Shown piece after piece: positions 7,918 through 15,974 of a stretch of DNA of 64,000 nt. The notes under the pieces are model-generated. The model worked only from the letters and a program-made list of their open reading frames with translations, had not been told where the DNA came from and searched no databases. This DNA comes from Gemmatimonadota bacterium. GTDB taxonomy: Bacteria; Gemmatimonadota; Gemmatimonadetes; Gemmatimonadales; Gemmatimonadaceae. The position numbers and the translations under genes are program-made. The number at the start of each line of letters is the position of its first letter. Position 1 is the stretch's first letter. The stretch covers positions 1 through 64,000 of the forward strand of contig JAJPIM010000030.1 of NCBI GenBank assembly GCA_021324775.1. Direction: 5' to 3'.

Positions 7918-8889
7918 ATGCATTCGGCAGCGTTGGCCGTCGCGTGCGCAGCCATGCGACGGATGGGTGTTCGGCGGTGGGTCGTTCAGGTGGCATGTGC
8001 CGCTGTCGGGGCGCTCGCGGCATCTGCTGGCGTTTCCGGTCTGGCGGCGCAGCCGAGTGCTGATTCAACTGCCGAGGTTCGCCCGGAGCTGGTCGTGCAC
8101 CGGGTGGTTGTGAAGTTCGCCGGCGGCCGTGTCACGGTCGCGCGGCAGCGGGGAAAGCAGGTTTACGTCTATGTGCGAACGGACAGTGGAACGTTTTCAC
8201 TCGTCGCGGATTCCGGCGTCCTGGCCCGTTGGGCGGATTCCGCCGCTGCTCTGCCCGACCCGCCACCGCTGGGAGTCAAGGCCAAGAAACAGGAACCTAA
8301 GACGTCGCAGCTCCGCGCCGACGGGGATAGCAACGCACATATGCGGTTCGTGCGTGTGGCTACCGAACACGGGCCCGAGCTGTCCCTGTTCGTGTTCAAT
8401 GGCGCGTGGGGCGTCGTCGAGGAACTAGGGCCACAATCGGCTGAAATCCTCGAGGCGCTGCGGAGTGACACGATCATCGTCGCTGACAGTGAGCACGTCG
8501 CATTCTCTATCGCTCCGAAGACTCCGCCAAAGGGTCCCTGGCCATATCCGATCCTGCCGGATACCGGTGATGTGCTTGCGCTGAATGTCGAAGACAGCAC
8601 ATGGCGACCTGTCTTCAAGCAAGCTCGCGAGGTGGATCAGGTGCATCCGATGTACCCTTTCCCGCTCAGGAAAAAGGGAGGCGGCGGGGCAGCTACGCTG
8701 CAATTCATGATCGATGCGATGGGCCGAGTGGAGATGGAGTCTGTCCAACTGCTCGGAGACACCGATCCGCGGTTCGCCCTGGCGTGCAGGGAGATCTTGC
8801 CTGACATGCGGTTTATCCCGGCCGAGTACAACGGGCGCACGGTTCGTGAGTTGGTCCGGATGCCGTTCAGTTTTGCAATACGGCGGTAG
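7918..8889 (+). CDS. Secreted TonB_C-domain protein, paralog B
   Basis: 323 residues, ATG 7918. The N-terminal signal region is long (about 45 residues, ending near VSGLAAQ). It shares VYVRTDSGTF, LVADSGVLARWADSAA, GDSNAHMRFVRV, FNGAWGVVEELGPQ and the C-terminal TonB_C fold (LQFMIDAMGRVEMESVQLL, FALACREILP, FIPAEYNGRTVRELV) with paralogs A and C. It is closer to C than to A: both have the WADSAA block and DTGDVLALNVEDSTWRPV-type linker. No motor-protein partner is adjacent, so a role in classical TonB energy transfer is unlikely; a periplasmic scaffold or ligand-binding role is inference. Confidence 0.75.
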   Translation: MHSAALAVACAAMRRMGVRRWVVQVACAAVGALAASAGVSGLAAQPSADSTAEVRPELVVHRVVVKFAGGRVTVARQRGKQVYVYVRTDSGTFSLVADSGVLARWADSAAALPDPPPLGVKAKKQEPKTSQLRADGDSNAHMRFVRVATEHGPELSLFVFNGAWGVVEELGPQSAEILEALRSDTIIVADSEHVAFSIAPKTPPKGPWPYPILPDTGDVLALNVEDSTWRPVFKQAREVDQVHPMYPFPLRKKGGGGAATLQFMIDAMGRVEMESVQLLGDTDPRFALACREILPDMRFIPAEYNGRTVRELVRMPFSFAIRR

Positions 8890-8968
8890 CGAGGACGCCG
8901 CATCTCTCCACAACCGGACCTCCATCAGGCTCGTAGCGTGTCGCCTTGAGAATCGCCGACCCCGCGCT

Positions 8969-9307
8969 TCAGGCTCCCCGGCTCGCGACGACCTGTTCGA
9001 GCGCCTCACGCGCCAGCTCATTGAGACTCTTCTCGGTGATGGCGGCGATCGCTGCAAGTTGCGCGTGGATCTCTGGCGAGATCCGGATTACGAAGCGTCC
9101 GGAGTACGGACGTTCCGGTTCGATCCCTTCCTCTGCGCACATCGCTTCATAGTCGCGGATCGATGTGTCGAACTCGCGCTCGAGATCTCTGCCGGTCTCC
9201 CCTTCGAAGGTGATCACTGCGCGCGTATTGGTCACGCTGCCGTGAAACCGGCCGACGCTCTCATCGTATTCGATCGTGGCGATATACCCTCTGCGCTGCA
9301 TGACCAT
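8969..9307 (-). CDS. hicB: HicB-family antitoxin, apparently orphan
   Basis: 112 residues. Start ATG 9307 is preceded by AGGAGAG at a good distance. The N-terminal half is the HicB partial RNase-H fold (YIATIEYDESVGRFHGSV, ITFEGETGRDLEREFDTSI). The C-terminal half is a ribbon-helix-helix DNA-binding domain (SGRFVIRISPEIHAQLAAIA, SLNELAREALEQVV). HicB normally neutralises the mRNA interferase HicA. No HicA-like frame of 55-80 residues is found on either side, so this is either a solitary regulator or a module that lost its toxin. Confidence 0.85.
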   Translation of the reverse strand: MVMQRRGYIATIEYDESVGRFHGSVTNTRAVITFEGETGRDLEREFDTSIRDYEAMCAEEGIEPERPYSGRFVIRISPEIHAQLAAIAAITEKSLNELAREALEQVVASRGA

Positions 9308-9413
9308 CTGAGTCTCTCCTGTGGCGATTCTTCCCTAGCTCTGTCGACCTCATCGCCGCGTCATGCTGTCATTCCTCTGGCATCACACCGGCACGCACTC
9401 TGTTGGGACACCA

Positions 9414-9450
9414 TCTAATGAGTATCAGCGTGTCGGCTTACCGCCGCCGG
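9414..9450 (+). repeat. 34-bp repeat, copy 3 of 3
   Basis: Begins TCTAATGAGTATCAGCG and ends CCGCCGCCGG. The left 17 bases match copies 1 and 2 with 1-3 changes; the right half is more diverged and three bases longer. It lies in the 219-bp gap between the hicB start and the doc stop. Confidence 0.45.
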
Positions 9451-9526
9451 TCGCGGGGCATTCGCGAAGTCCATCCCACCCAACACGATGCTGTTCACGG
9501 TGCCGTAGCCACGAAGCCGGGCTGCT

Positions 9527-9997
9527 CTAGCGGCGCATCGTGAGCGTGAGCCGCGCCTTTGGTGTCATGGGCTGTGCTACCCCGCGCACCCAGGCGGCGA
9601 GGTCCGCCTCGCTGACCGCGCCATCCGCGACACCGAGCATGATGCGAACGACTTCCGCCTCGTCCGGCGCGACAAGCGTGACGCCGTTGAGGTCCAGAAA
9701 CACGAACATGACCTGAAACGCCGTCCGCTTATTGCCGTCCACGTAGCCGTGATTCTTTGTGAGGCCGAATCCGTATGCCGCCGCGAGATCCGCGAGATCG
9801 GCAGTGGGAGTGTGGGAGAATCGGTTGCGCGGACGATCGAGCGCGGACTCAATGAGGCCCTTGTCGCGGATGCCATGCAAGCCGCCGAGCGTGCGCACAA
9901 TTTCGGCGTGCATCGCGTTGGCAATGACACGCGACACCCATCGCGGCTCCGATTGTCGCGGGTCCGAGCTCGTGTGCTTGCTCGACGGGCGGATCAC
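9527..9997 (-). CDS. doc: Doc-type Fic toxin (death-on-curing)
   Basis: 156 residues. The Doc signature is HGYVDGNKRTAF, the compact Fic loop used by Doc to phosphorylate EF-Tu in the known P1 system. Flanking motifs also fit: GGLHGIRDKGLIESALDRP and DLADLAAAYGFGLTKN. The GTG start at 9997 overlaps the antitoxin stop (GTGA), so the pair is translationally coupled. The first 25 residues are extra compared with P1 Doc. The partner is an AbrB-type antitoxin rather than Phd, a combination seen in other chromosomal modules. Confidence 0.88.
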   Translation of the reverse strand: MIRPSSKHTSSDPRQSEPRWVSRVIANAMHAEIVRTLGGLHGIRDKGLIESALDRPRNRFSHTPTADLADLAAAYGFGLTKNHGYVDGNKRTAFQVMFVFLDLNGVTLVAPDEAEVVRIMLGVADGAVSEADLAAWVRGVAQPMTPKARLTLTMRR

Positions 9998-10224
9998 TTA
10001 CTCGCAAGCTCCTTCATGGCGTTCCGGTACATCTGCATTCCCTTGTGGAAACTCTCCATCGCGGCCGCAAAGGTCGGATCGTAGGGCGTGAGCAACACGC
10101 CATCCTCGACCTCGATGGCGAACACGATGTCGCCTTGCGTGACGTTCATGTGCTCGAGCATCGGCTTTGGCAGAACGGCTGCCGTCGAATTACCCGACGC
10201 ATTGAGCCGGATTTCCTTGACCAT
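9994..10224 (-). CDS. AbrB/MazE-type antitoxin of Doc
   Basis: 76 residues from ATG 10224, which has GGAG eight bases upstream; a longer frame to 10269 lacks one. A swapped-hairpin AbrB DNA-binding domain is visible (VKEIRLNASGNSTAAVLPKP, then VTQGDIVFAIEVEDGVLL). The C-terminal helix (AAAMESFHKGMQMYRNAM) would bind and block the Doc toxin encoded immediately downstream with a 4-base overlap. It is expected to repress its own promoter; candidate operator repeats lie 36-73 bp upstream. Confidence 0.85.
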   Translation of the reverse strand: MVKEIRLNASGNSTAAVLPKPMLEHMNVTQGDIVFAIEVEDGVLLTPYDPTFAAAMESFHKGMQMYRNAMKELASK

Positions 10225-10259
10225 AGGGTGACTCCAAGCGATAGGGTGCATTACAAAAA

Positions 10260-10297
10260 TACTTACCAATAGCCTAATGTCAATACATAAGTACTTA
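10260..10297. promoter_or_regulatory. Candidate operator of the AbrB/Doc operon
   Basis: TACTTA (10260-10265), TAAGTA (10288-10293) and TACTTA (10292-10297) form an inverted repeat plus the palindrome AAGTACTT, in an AT-rich patch just upstream of the antitoxin start. Position and symmetry fit antitoxin autorepression. Confidence 0.45.
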
Positions 10298-10421
10298 CAG
10301 CCGTTTCTGGTCGCCTCCTCAGACCTGCCAACGTCCCATTATTTGCGAATGAGCGAACTCTACTGTATAATGCGAGCCCCCGCAAATACCCGCCGGACGC
10401 CCCTTCTGGGAGCATCACGTA

Positions 10422-11396
10422 ATGCGTTCCGCGATTCGCGTGACTGACGCTGCACGACGTGGCAGTCTCGCAGCCGCGCTGATGCTCTCGCTACTCGACG
10501 CCTCCGCATCCACGAAGGCCCAGACCGCGTCAGCCCAGCAAGGCTCCGAAGAATCGGTGCGCGACTTTCACGCGCTGCGGGCGCATAGCACGTCGGTGCA
10601 GCTCGACCAGGGCAGAATCTCGGTGTCGCGTCAGCCGGGGAAACCCGTCCGCGTCTCCGTGCGCAGCGACAGCGGAACGTTCATCCTCATCGCCGACTCC
10701 GGTGTCGTGGCCCGGTGGGCGGATTCCGCCGCGACGCTTCCCGACCCGCCAGCCGTCAGCGCCACGCCACAAAAGGTGTCGTACAAGATGTGGCAGCTCC
10801 GCGCGCAAGGCGACAGCGGCGCACTCATGCGATTCGCCCGCATCCCCACCACGCACGGACCGGATCTCGTGCTGGCCGTGTTCAACGGCGCGTGGGGCAC
10901 GCTCGAATATCTCGGGCCCCACGCCACCGAAGTCCTCACCGCACTCCGCGGGACGACATCGCACTCCCCCGCCGACAGCGGCGCCACCACCAACGCTGCG
11001 CCAGCCGGCGTCGTAAACACCGTTCCGTCACCCAACAACTGGCCAGACACCGGCGACATACTACCGCTCCACACCGCCGACTCCACATGGCGCCCAGTCC
11101 TGGCGAACCCCATCAAGATCGGCGGCCCTCACCCAATCTACCCCCCGGCCCTGTTGCGAGCGCACATCGCCGGTGAGGTGCTGTTCCAGTTCTACGTCGA
11201 TACCACCGGCCATGCCGAGATGCGGTCGTTACGCCTGGTGTCGTCCACAAACCCGCAGTTCGCGCTGGCGTGTAGAAGCGCACTCCCCCAATGGACGTTC
11301 GTACCCGCGGTATTCGATGGGAAAAAGGTTCGTGAGCTCGTGCAGCAACCGTTCACGTTCGCGCTGCACAAGCCGAAGCCTGCCCCATCGCAATAG
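10422..11396 (+). CDS. Secreted TonB_C-domain protein, paralog C
   Basis: 324 residues, ATG 10422. A signal peptide (LAAALMLSLLDASASTKAQ) is followed by the same module order as paralogs A and B: VSVRSDSGTFILIADSG, RWADSAATLPDPP, GDSGALMRFARI, FNGAWGTLEYLGP and, in the last 90 residues, the TonB_C domain (YPPALLRAHIAGEVLFQFYV, HAEMRSLRLV, FVPAVFDGKKVRELV). Paralog C has no Cys-rich insert. Together the three genes look like a local expansion separated by unrelated genes and toxin modules. Confidence 0.75.
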   Translation: MRSAIRVTDAARRGSLAAALMLSLLDASASTKAQTASAQQGSEESVRDFHALRAHSTSVQLDQGRISVSRQPGKPVRVSVRSDSGTFILIADSGVVARWADSAATLPDPPAVSATPQKVSYKMWQLRAQGDSGALMRFARIPTTHGPDLVLAVFNGAWGTLEYLGPHATEVLTALRGTTSHSPADSGATTNAAPAGVVNTVPSPNNWPDTGDILPLHTADSTWRPVLANPIKIGGPHPIYPPALLRAHIAGEVLFQFYVDTTGHAEMRSLRLVSSTNPQFALACRSALPQWTFVPAVFDGKKVRELVQQPFTFALHKPKPAPSQ

Positions 11397-11730
11397 CGGG
11401 CCTCGCTACCTGGTCTGGCCCCCTTCTTCGTTGCCGCCGCCGGCTTGGCGTCCGCAACGGCCAGCTGCGGCGCCCCATCCGGCCCGGTATCCCAGTGCCG
11501 CGCCGTCGAGTTGTTCGGCATGCCCCAGTCGCGGCCGTTCCAGCTCGAAGACCCGTCCATGCAGAAGGCCCAGAACCCCGTCGACATATCGCTCAATCAC
11601 CGCGAGGCCATCCGGCGGGAGGTGGCCAGCCAGGCGGCCATGTCGCTGCGGCAAGGAATTGCGAAAGCGCGATCAGGCCCAATACTTCACCTTTTGAGAC
11701 GGGCCCCATCACGATGCCACCCAGGACCCC
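11397..11730. other. Gap of 334 bp, no gene recognised
   Basis: Frames cross this stretch on both strands, but none has a ribosome site, family motif or plausible start. No clear terminator or promoter was seen. The 3' part may contain the promoter of the class V enzyme gene. Confidence 0.4.
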
Positions 11731-12876
11731 ATGCTGACCGACGCGCAGATCGCGGAACTGCGAACCCACTTCCCGATCCTCCGGGACAAGACGTACCTGT
11801 ACAACTGCTCCCAGGGCGCGCTCTCGGACGCCGTCGAAGAGGGAATGCGCGCGTTCGCGACGAGCTGGCGCACGTCGTCCGCGCCCTGGGACGATTGGAT
11901 GGGGGTCTACGAGTCCCTTCGCGCGCAGTTCGCCCGGCTGATCAACGCGTCGCCCGATGAGGTGGCGATCCTGGCGAGTGCGTCCGCGGGCATCAACCCG
12001 ATCGCCAACGCCCTGCAATTCGATGAGCGCCCAGGGGTCGTGATGGGGGAGTACGAGTTTCCGACGATGGGACACATCTGGCTGGCCCAGCAGGCGCGCG
12101 GCGCACGGGTCCAGTTCCTCGATGGCGTAGGGTACGCCATCCCGACGGAGCGGTACGAGCAGGCGATCGGCCGGTCCACCAGGATCGTCCCGCTGACTCA
12201 CGTGTCGTTCGTGACCGGGCATCGCTCGGACGTGCCAGCCATCGCCCGCATCGCGCACGCGAACGGCGCTCTCGTCTTCCTCGACGGCTATCAGGACTGC
12301 GGCACCCGGCCCATCGATGTCAAAGCGCTGGATGCCGACTTCTACGTGACAGGGACGCTGAAATACCTGCTCGGCCCCCCGGGACTCGCGTTTCTGTACG
12401 TACGGCGGGAGCTGATCGAGACGCTGTCGCCGACGATGACGAGCTGGTTCTCACAGCGAGAGATCTTTGCCTTCGACCCGAAGCACCTCGATCTCGCACC
12501 CACGGCCCGCCGCTTCGAGAACGGCGCGCCAGTAATCCCCAGTATCTACCTCGCCCGCCCGGCGCTCGATCTCCTGTCAACCATCGGCCTGGAAAATGTC
12601 GCGGCCCAGATCGAACGCCTGACTCAGGCCTTCCTCGCCGGTGCGGCCCGGTTGGGCATCGCCGCCAAGACTCCGGCGACCAGCGTCGGGCCGCTCGTCG
12701 TCCTGCGGTCACACGACCCCGCCGCCGCTCTCGCTGGACTCACTGCACGCGGTATCGTGGTGTCGACCAGACGCGACGGGGTGCGGTTCGCGTTTCACGT
12801 CTATAACACGCTCGCCGATGTCGAGACGGCGCTCGCCGCGCTCGCGACGGTACGCGACTTCATGGTGCGGGCATGA
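11731..12876 (+). CDS. Class V PLP-dependent enzyme (kynureninase/desulfurase-like)
   Basis: 381 residues. Aminotransferase class V fold: YLYNCSQGAL near the N-terminus, an ILASASAGINPIANAL cofactor-phosphate loop, the Asp/His pair region LVFLDGYQDCGTRPID, and the Schiff-base lysine at Lys211 in VTGTLKYLLGPPG. No active-site cysteine typical of sulfur-transferring desulfurases was seen. In this island a kynureninase-like C-C cleavage or a transamination is more likely than desulfuration. Length is a little short for kynureninase (about 410-420). Its stop overlaps the bicupin ATG by four bases (ATGA), and the permease follows, so substrate uptake and first steps are co-expressed. The substrate is unknown. 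Confidence 0.75.
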   Translation: MLTDAQIAELRTHFPILRDKTYLYNCSQGALSDAVEEGMRAFATSWRTSSAPWDDWMGVYESLRAQFARLINASPDEVAILASASAGINPIANALQFDERPGVVMGEYEFPTMGHIWLAQQARGARVQFLDGVGYAIPTERYEQAIGRSTRIVPLTHVSFVTGHRSDVPAIARIAHANGALVFLDGYQDCGTRPIDVKALDADFYVTGTLKYLLGPPGLAFLYVRRELIETLSPTMTSWFSQREIFAFDPKHLDLAPTARRFENGAPVIPSIYLARPALDLLSTIGLENVAAQIERLTQAFLAGAARLGIAAKTPATSVGPLVVLRSHDPAAALAGLTARGIVVSTRRDGVRFAFHVYNTLADVETALAALATVRDFMVRA

Positions 12877-13637
12877 AAATCCTCAACGGCGGGTGCCGCG
12901 TCTACGACGCGAGCGATGGGACGATCGCATCTCGCGGGAACTGGACGTCACGCACCGTGATGTCTCGGAGCTCCGGTGCGCCTCTCATCACGCAGACGAT
13001 CAACGACTACGGGCCCGGCATCTCCCCGGCGACTCTCAACCCCGCCAGCGAAGAGGTGCATTACGTCGTCGCGGGCGCCGGGGTGTGCCACGTCGGCGGG
13101 TATCGATACGATGTGCGGCCAGGGTCGGCGCTGTTCGTCCCGCCAGGCACGACGTACCACGTCGAGAACCCGGGGCCCGGCACGATCCGGATCATCAGCG
13201 CGTGCTGTCCGGAGGACGCTGGGCGGCAGGTCCTCGACACGCCCCCCGCTCCCCCCGCCAGGAGCGGGACGGCACCCAATCTCATGGTCCAGGAGGCGGA
13301 CCGCGAGCCTATGCGCGCGGGACGCGATCGCGAGTTCCGGCTACTCGTGAACACCGACGTGGGATGCAAGCAGGTGACGCAGTTCATCGGATGGATCCCC
13401 GCCAGCAAGGCCCCGTTCCACCGGCACATGTACGAGGAGGGGATCTGCGTCCTCCAAGGTCGCGCCATCCTGCACATCAAGGGAGACTCATCAGCGCCTG
13501 AGCTCGGGCCGGGCAGCGGGGTGTACTTCCCCGTCGGCGTCGTGCACTGCGTCGAGAACCCCGGCCCGGATCCGATCCGGCTGCTGGGCGTGTTCCACCC
13601 CTCGGGGAGCCCCGCCGCCGCCTATGAAGACTCCTGA
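12873..13637 (+). CDS. Bicupin metalloprotein
   Basis: 254 residues with two cupin barrels. Cupin 1 (about 60-115): EEVHYVVAGAGVCHVGG, then GSALFVPPGTTYHVENPG. Cupin 2 (about 170-240): PFHRHMYEEGICVLQGRA, then YFPVGVVHCVENPG. Cupin 2 has a complete HxH...E...H metal set; cupin 1 is reduced. Bicupins with this layout include dioxygenases, oxalate decarboxylases and ring-modifying isomerases. Placed between a PLP enzyme and a permease it may be an oxygenase or an isomerase acting on the imported compound. Starts with a 4-base overlap and overlaps the permease start by 14 bases. Confidence 0.78.
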   Translation: MKILNGGCRVYDASDGTIASRGNWTSRTVMSRSSGAPLITQTINDYGPGISPATLNPASEEVHYVVAGAGVCHVGGYRYDVRPGSALFVPPGTTYHVENPGPGTIRIISACCPEDAGRQVLDTPPAPPARSGTAPNLMVQEADREPMRAGRDREFRLLVNTDVGCKQVTQFIGWIPASKAPFHRHMYEEGICVLQGRAILHIKGDSSAPELGPGSGVYFPVGVVHCVENPGPDPIRLLGVFHPSGSPAAAYEDS

Positions 13638-15081
13638 TCCCGTGGCTCCCGGCGTCGAGCAGGGCGAGCAGCTCTCTCGCCAGCTCAGCGCCGGCCAGCT
13701 CGGGATGATCGCCATCGGTGGGGCGATCGGCACGGGGCTGTTCCTGGGCAGCGCGCTCGCGGTGCGGACCGCGGGACCCGGGGTCATCGTGAGCTATCTG
13801 ATCGGCGCCGCGATCGCGCTGCTGTTCATGGGCGCGCTGTCCGAGCTTGCGGTCGCGCACCCGACGGCCGGCTCGTTCGGCGTATACGCCGAGCTCTATG
13901 TGAGCCCGTGGGCTGGGTTCGTCGTGCGGTACACGTACTGGGCCGCGCAATGCATCGCGATCGGGGGCGAGGCGACCGCGATCGCCATCTATTGCCGGTG
14001 GTGGTTCCCCACTGTCCCGAGCTGGGTGTGGATTCTGGGGTTCTCGATCGGTCTCGTCTACATCAACGCCCGGAGTGTCGGGAGTTTTGGCAGCTTCGAG
14101 TACTGGTTCTCGATGGCCAAGGTCATCGCCATTGTCCTGTTCATCGTACTGGGGTTCTGCGTGATCGCCGGCGCCGGCTCCGCACCCGCGATCGGTTTCA
14201 CGAATTTCACTGCACACGGCGGCTTTCTGGCGACCGGCTGGCGGGGGGTCTGGCTGGCGATGGTGTTCGTGATCTTCAGCTTCATAGGCACCGAGGTCAT
14301 CGCTGTCACCGCTGGGGAAGCCAAGGATCCGTCGGCTGCCGTGCCGCGCGCGATGCGCTGGATGGTCGGGCGCCTGATCCTGTTCTACCTGGGCGCGATC
14401 ACGGTGCTGATCGGTATCGTCCCGTGGACGGCGGTCCAGCCCGGTGCGGACATCACGGCCAGCCCCTTCGTGCGGGTATTCCGCCTGATCGGTATCCCCG
14501 CCGCCGCGCACGTGGTCAATCTGGTCGTCATCACCGCGGCCGCATCGAGCATGAACTGTAATCTCTACCTGACGAGCCGGATGCTGTTCTCACTCGCGCG
14601 CGGCGGCTATGCACCCGCCATACTCGGCAAGCTGTCTCGCCGCGGCGCTCCCCTCGCCGCTCTCCTCGCATCGGCCGCCGGTCTTGGCGTCGCGCTCGCC
14701 GTGTCGCTCAGTTTTCCAGAGAGCGCATATGTCTATCTCTTCGGGATCTCGCTATTTGGCGGGCTATTCGCGTGGCTCATGATCTTCATCACGCACCTGT
14801 ACTTCCGGCCGCGATGGGAATCGCTCGGCCGCCCGCCTCTCCCCGTGCGCATGATCGGCTACCCCTACACGTCATGGCTCGGCATCCTCGCGGTCGTCGC
14901 GATCATGACCACGACGTGGTGGGTCGAGGGGATGCGCGTTACGCTCGAAGCGGGACTGCCATGGCTCGCCCTGCTCACGATCGCCTATCTCATCGTGGCC
15001 CGGCGGCGCACCCGGGTCGCCGCGGCAGCGGCGCTCATCGGTGCGGCCGGACAGACGATCCCCACCGACGGGATTGCGTGA
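13624..15081 (+). CDS. Amino acid permease (APC superfamily, AAT-like)
   Basis: 485 residues, about 12 transmembrane helices. The N-terminal signature of the amino acid transporter family is clear: QLSAGQLGMIAIGGAIGTGL and FLGSALAV, then GPGVIVSYLIG and FMGALSELAV. Later blocks FIGTEVIAVTAGEAKDP and SRMLFSLARGG also fit the GABA/aromatic amino acid branch. It is predicted to import an amino acid or amino-acid-like aromatic by proton symport. It is the last gene of the plus-strand trio and converges on ridA with only 25 bp between stops. Confidence 0.88.
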   Translation: MKTPDPVAPGVEQGEQLSRQLSAGQLGMIAIGGAIGTGLFLGSALAVRTAGPGVIVSYLIGAAIALLFMGALSELAVAHPTAGSFGVYAELYVSPWAGFVVRYTYWAAQCIAIGGEATAIAIYCRWWFPTVPSWVWILGFSIGLVYINARSVGSFGSFEYWFSMAKVIAIVLFIVLGFCVIAGAGSAPAIGFTNFTAHGGFLATGWRGVWLAMVFVIFSFIGTEVIAVTAGEAKDPSAAVPRAMRWMVGRLILFYLGAITVLIGIVPWTAVQPGADITASPFVRVFRLIGIPAAAHVVNLVVITAAASSMNCNLYLTSRMLFSLARGGYAPAILGKLSRRGAPLAALLASAAGLGVALAVSLSFPESAYVYLFGISLFGGLFAWLMIFITHLYFRPRWESLGRPPLPVRMIGYPYTSWLGILAVVAIMTTTWWVEGMRVTLEAGLPWLALLTIAYLIVARRRTRVAAAAALIGAAGQTIPTDGIA

Positions 15082-15106
15082 GTCGCGCCCACGCCGATCC
15101 GGCTGC

Positions 15107-15517
15107 TTACTCCGGCACAACAGCCGTGACTTCGATCTCGACGCGAGCCTGCTTGTCGACCAATCCCGCCACCTGCACGGCGGTCATCGCCGGATAGTAC
15201 TTGCCGATGATCTCGCGGTACGCGGCGCCGATCTCCTGCCGCGCGCCGATGTACTCCTGTTTGTCGATCACGTACCACGTCATCCGGACGATATGCTCCG
15301 GACGCGCCCCGCCCTCGGCCAGCACCGCCACGATGTTGCGGAGCGTCTGCCGCACCTGGCCAGCGAAATCCGGGACCGTGATCGCGCCCTGCGCATCGCA
15401 GCCGATCATACCGCTGACGTGCACCGACCGTCCGCGGGCCGCGACGCCATAGGCGTAGCCGTGCGGTCTCGCCCACCCAGCGGGGTGAAGCAACCGTGGA
15501 TCCGAATCAGCTGGCAT
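15107..15517 (-). CDS. RidA-family enamine/imine deaminase
   Basis: 136 residues from ATG 15517; a longer frame has no ribosome site and would overlap the thioesterase further. RidA/YjgF/UK114 hallmarks: GYAYGVAARGRSVHVSGMIG, QTLRNIVAVLAEGGA, MTWYVIDK and the final VEIEVTAVVP with the Arg of the active site in QARVEIE. RidA proteins hydrolyse reactive enamines and imines to ketones and ammonia. In a 2-amino aryl-CoA pathway this step removes the amino group after dearomatisation, a good functional match. Last gene of the long minus-strand operon; overlaps the thioesterase by 11 bases. Confidence 0.85.
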   Translation of the reverse strand: MPADSDPRLLHPAGWARPHGYAYGVAARGRSVHVSGMIGCDAQGAITVPDFAGQVRQTLRNIVAVLAEGGARPEHIVRMTWYVIDKQEYIGARQEIGAAYREIIGKYYPAMTAVQVAGLVDKQARVEIEVTAVVPE

Positions 15518-15974
15518 CCTGAAACCTCTCGATGCGGGCCCGAAGATCGTCGGGGATAGAGACCGCACGCCTCGACCTGGCATCGATCAGCACGACTACG
15601 GAGTTGCCTCGCACCCGCTCGCTCCCGTCGGGCCCGCGAAACTGAATCTCGGACGTGATCGACGAGGTACCGATCCGGCGCACCACGAGTGAGGCCGCCA
15701 GCACCTCCCCCAGCACGCTTGGCGCCGCGAAATCCACATCGAGGTGCACGGTCGGTAACCCCCACCCGCGACGCTCATGGATCTCGGCGAACGACACCCC
15801 GAGCTCGTCGCGGCACCAATCCTCGACGAGGTTGTTGAACATCTCGAGATAGCGCGGGAAGAAGACGATGCCGGCCGGGTCGCAATGTGCGAACCGGATC
15901 AGGATCGTCGAGCGATACGCGCGCGGCGATATTGGCCCTCCCCCGTTGGCCGGGGGTCGGCGGGACTCAGCCAT
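15507..15974 (-). CDS. Acyl-CoA thioesterase (4-hydroxybenzoyl-CoA thioesterase type)
   Basis: 155 residues from ATG 15974, overlapping the acyl-CoA dehydrogenase stop. Hot-dog fold with the catalytic motif [20 protein letters not shown], where Asp is the nucleophile as in Pseudomonas 4-hydroxybenzoyl-CoA thioesterase. [13 protein letters not shown] and the [12 protein letters not shown] strand follow. It may release free acid from an accumulating aryl-CoA and recycle CoA, as thioesterases do in box and anthraniloyl-CoA clusters. Confidence 0.85.
   Translation of the reverse strand: MAESRRPPANGGGPISPRAYRSTILIRFAHCDPAGIVFFPRYLEMFNNLVEDWCRDELGVSFAEIHERRGWGLPTVHLDVDFAAPSVLGEVLAASLVVRRIGTSSITSEIQFRGPDGSERVRGNSVVVLIDARSRRAVSIPDDLRARIERFQDAS

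Noticed and set aside
1084-11396. Integron cassette array (tyrosine recombinase plus repeats plus toxin modules)
   Set aside because: The recombinase lacks the IntI-specific insertion, and the 34-bp repeats lack recognisable R/L attC boxes and foldable arms. The genes also carry their own promoters.
11406-11960. Possible small genes in the gap before the class V enzyme
   Set aside because: Frames overlap the neighbours and have no ribosome site or recognisable motif.
11731-12876. Cysteine desulfurase (SufS/IscS) call
   Set aside because: No active-site cysteine loop and no Fe-S assembly genes nearby.
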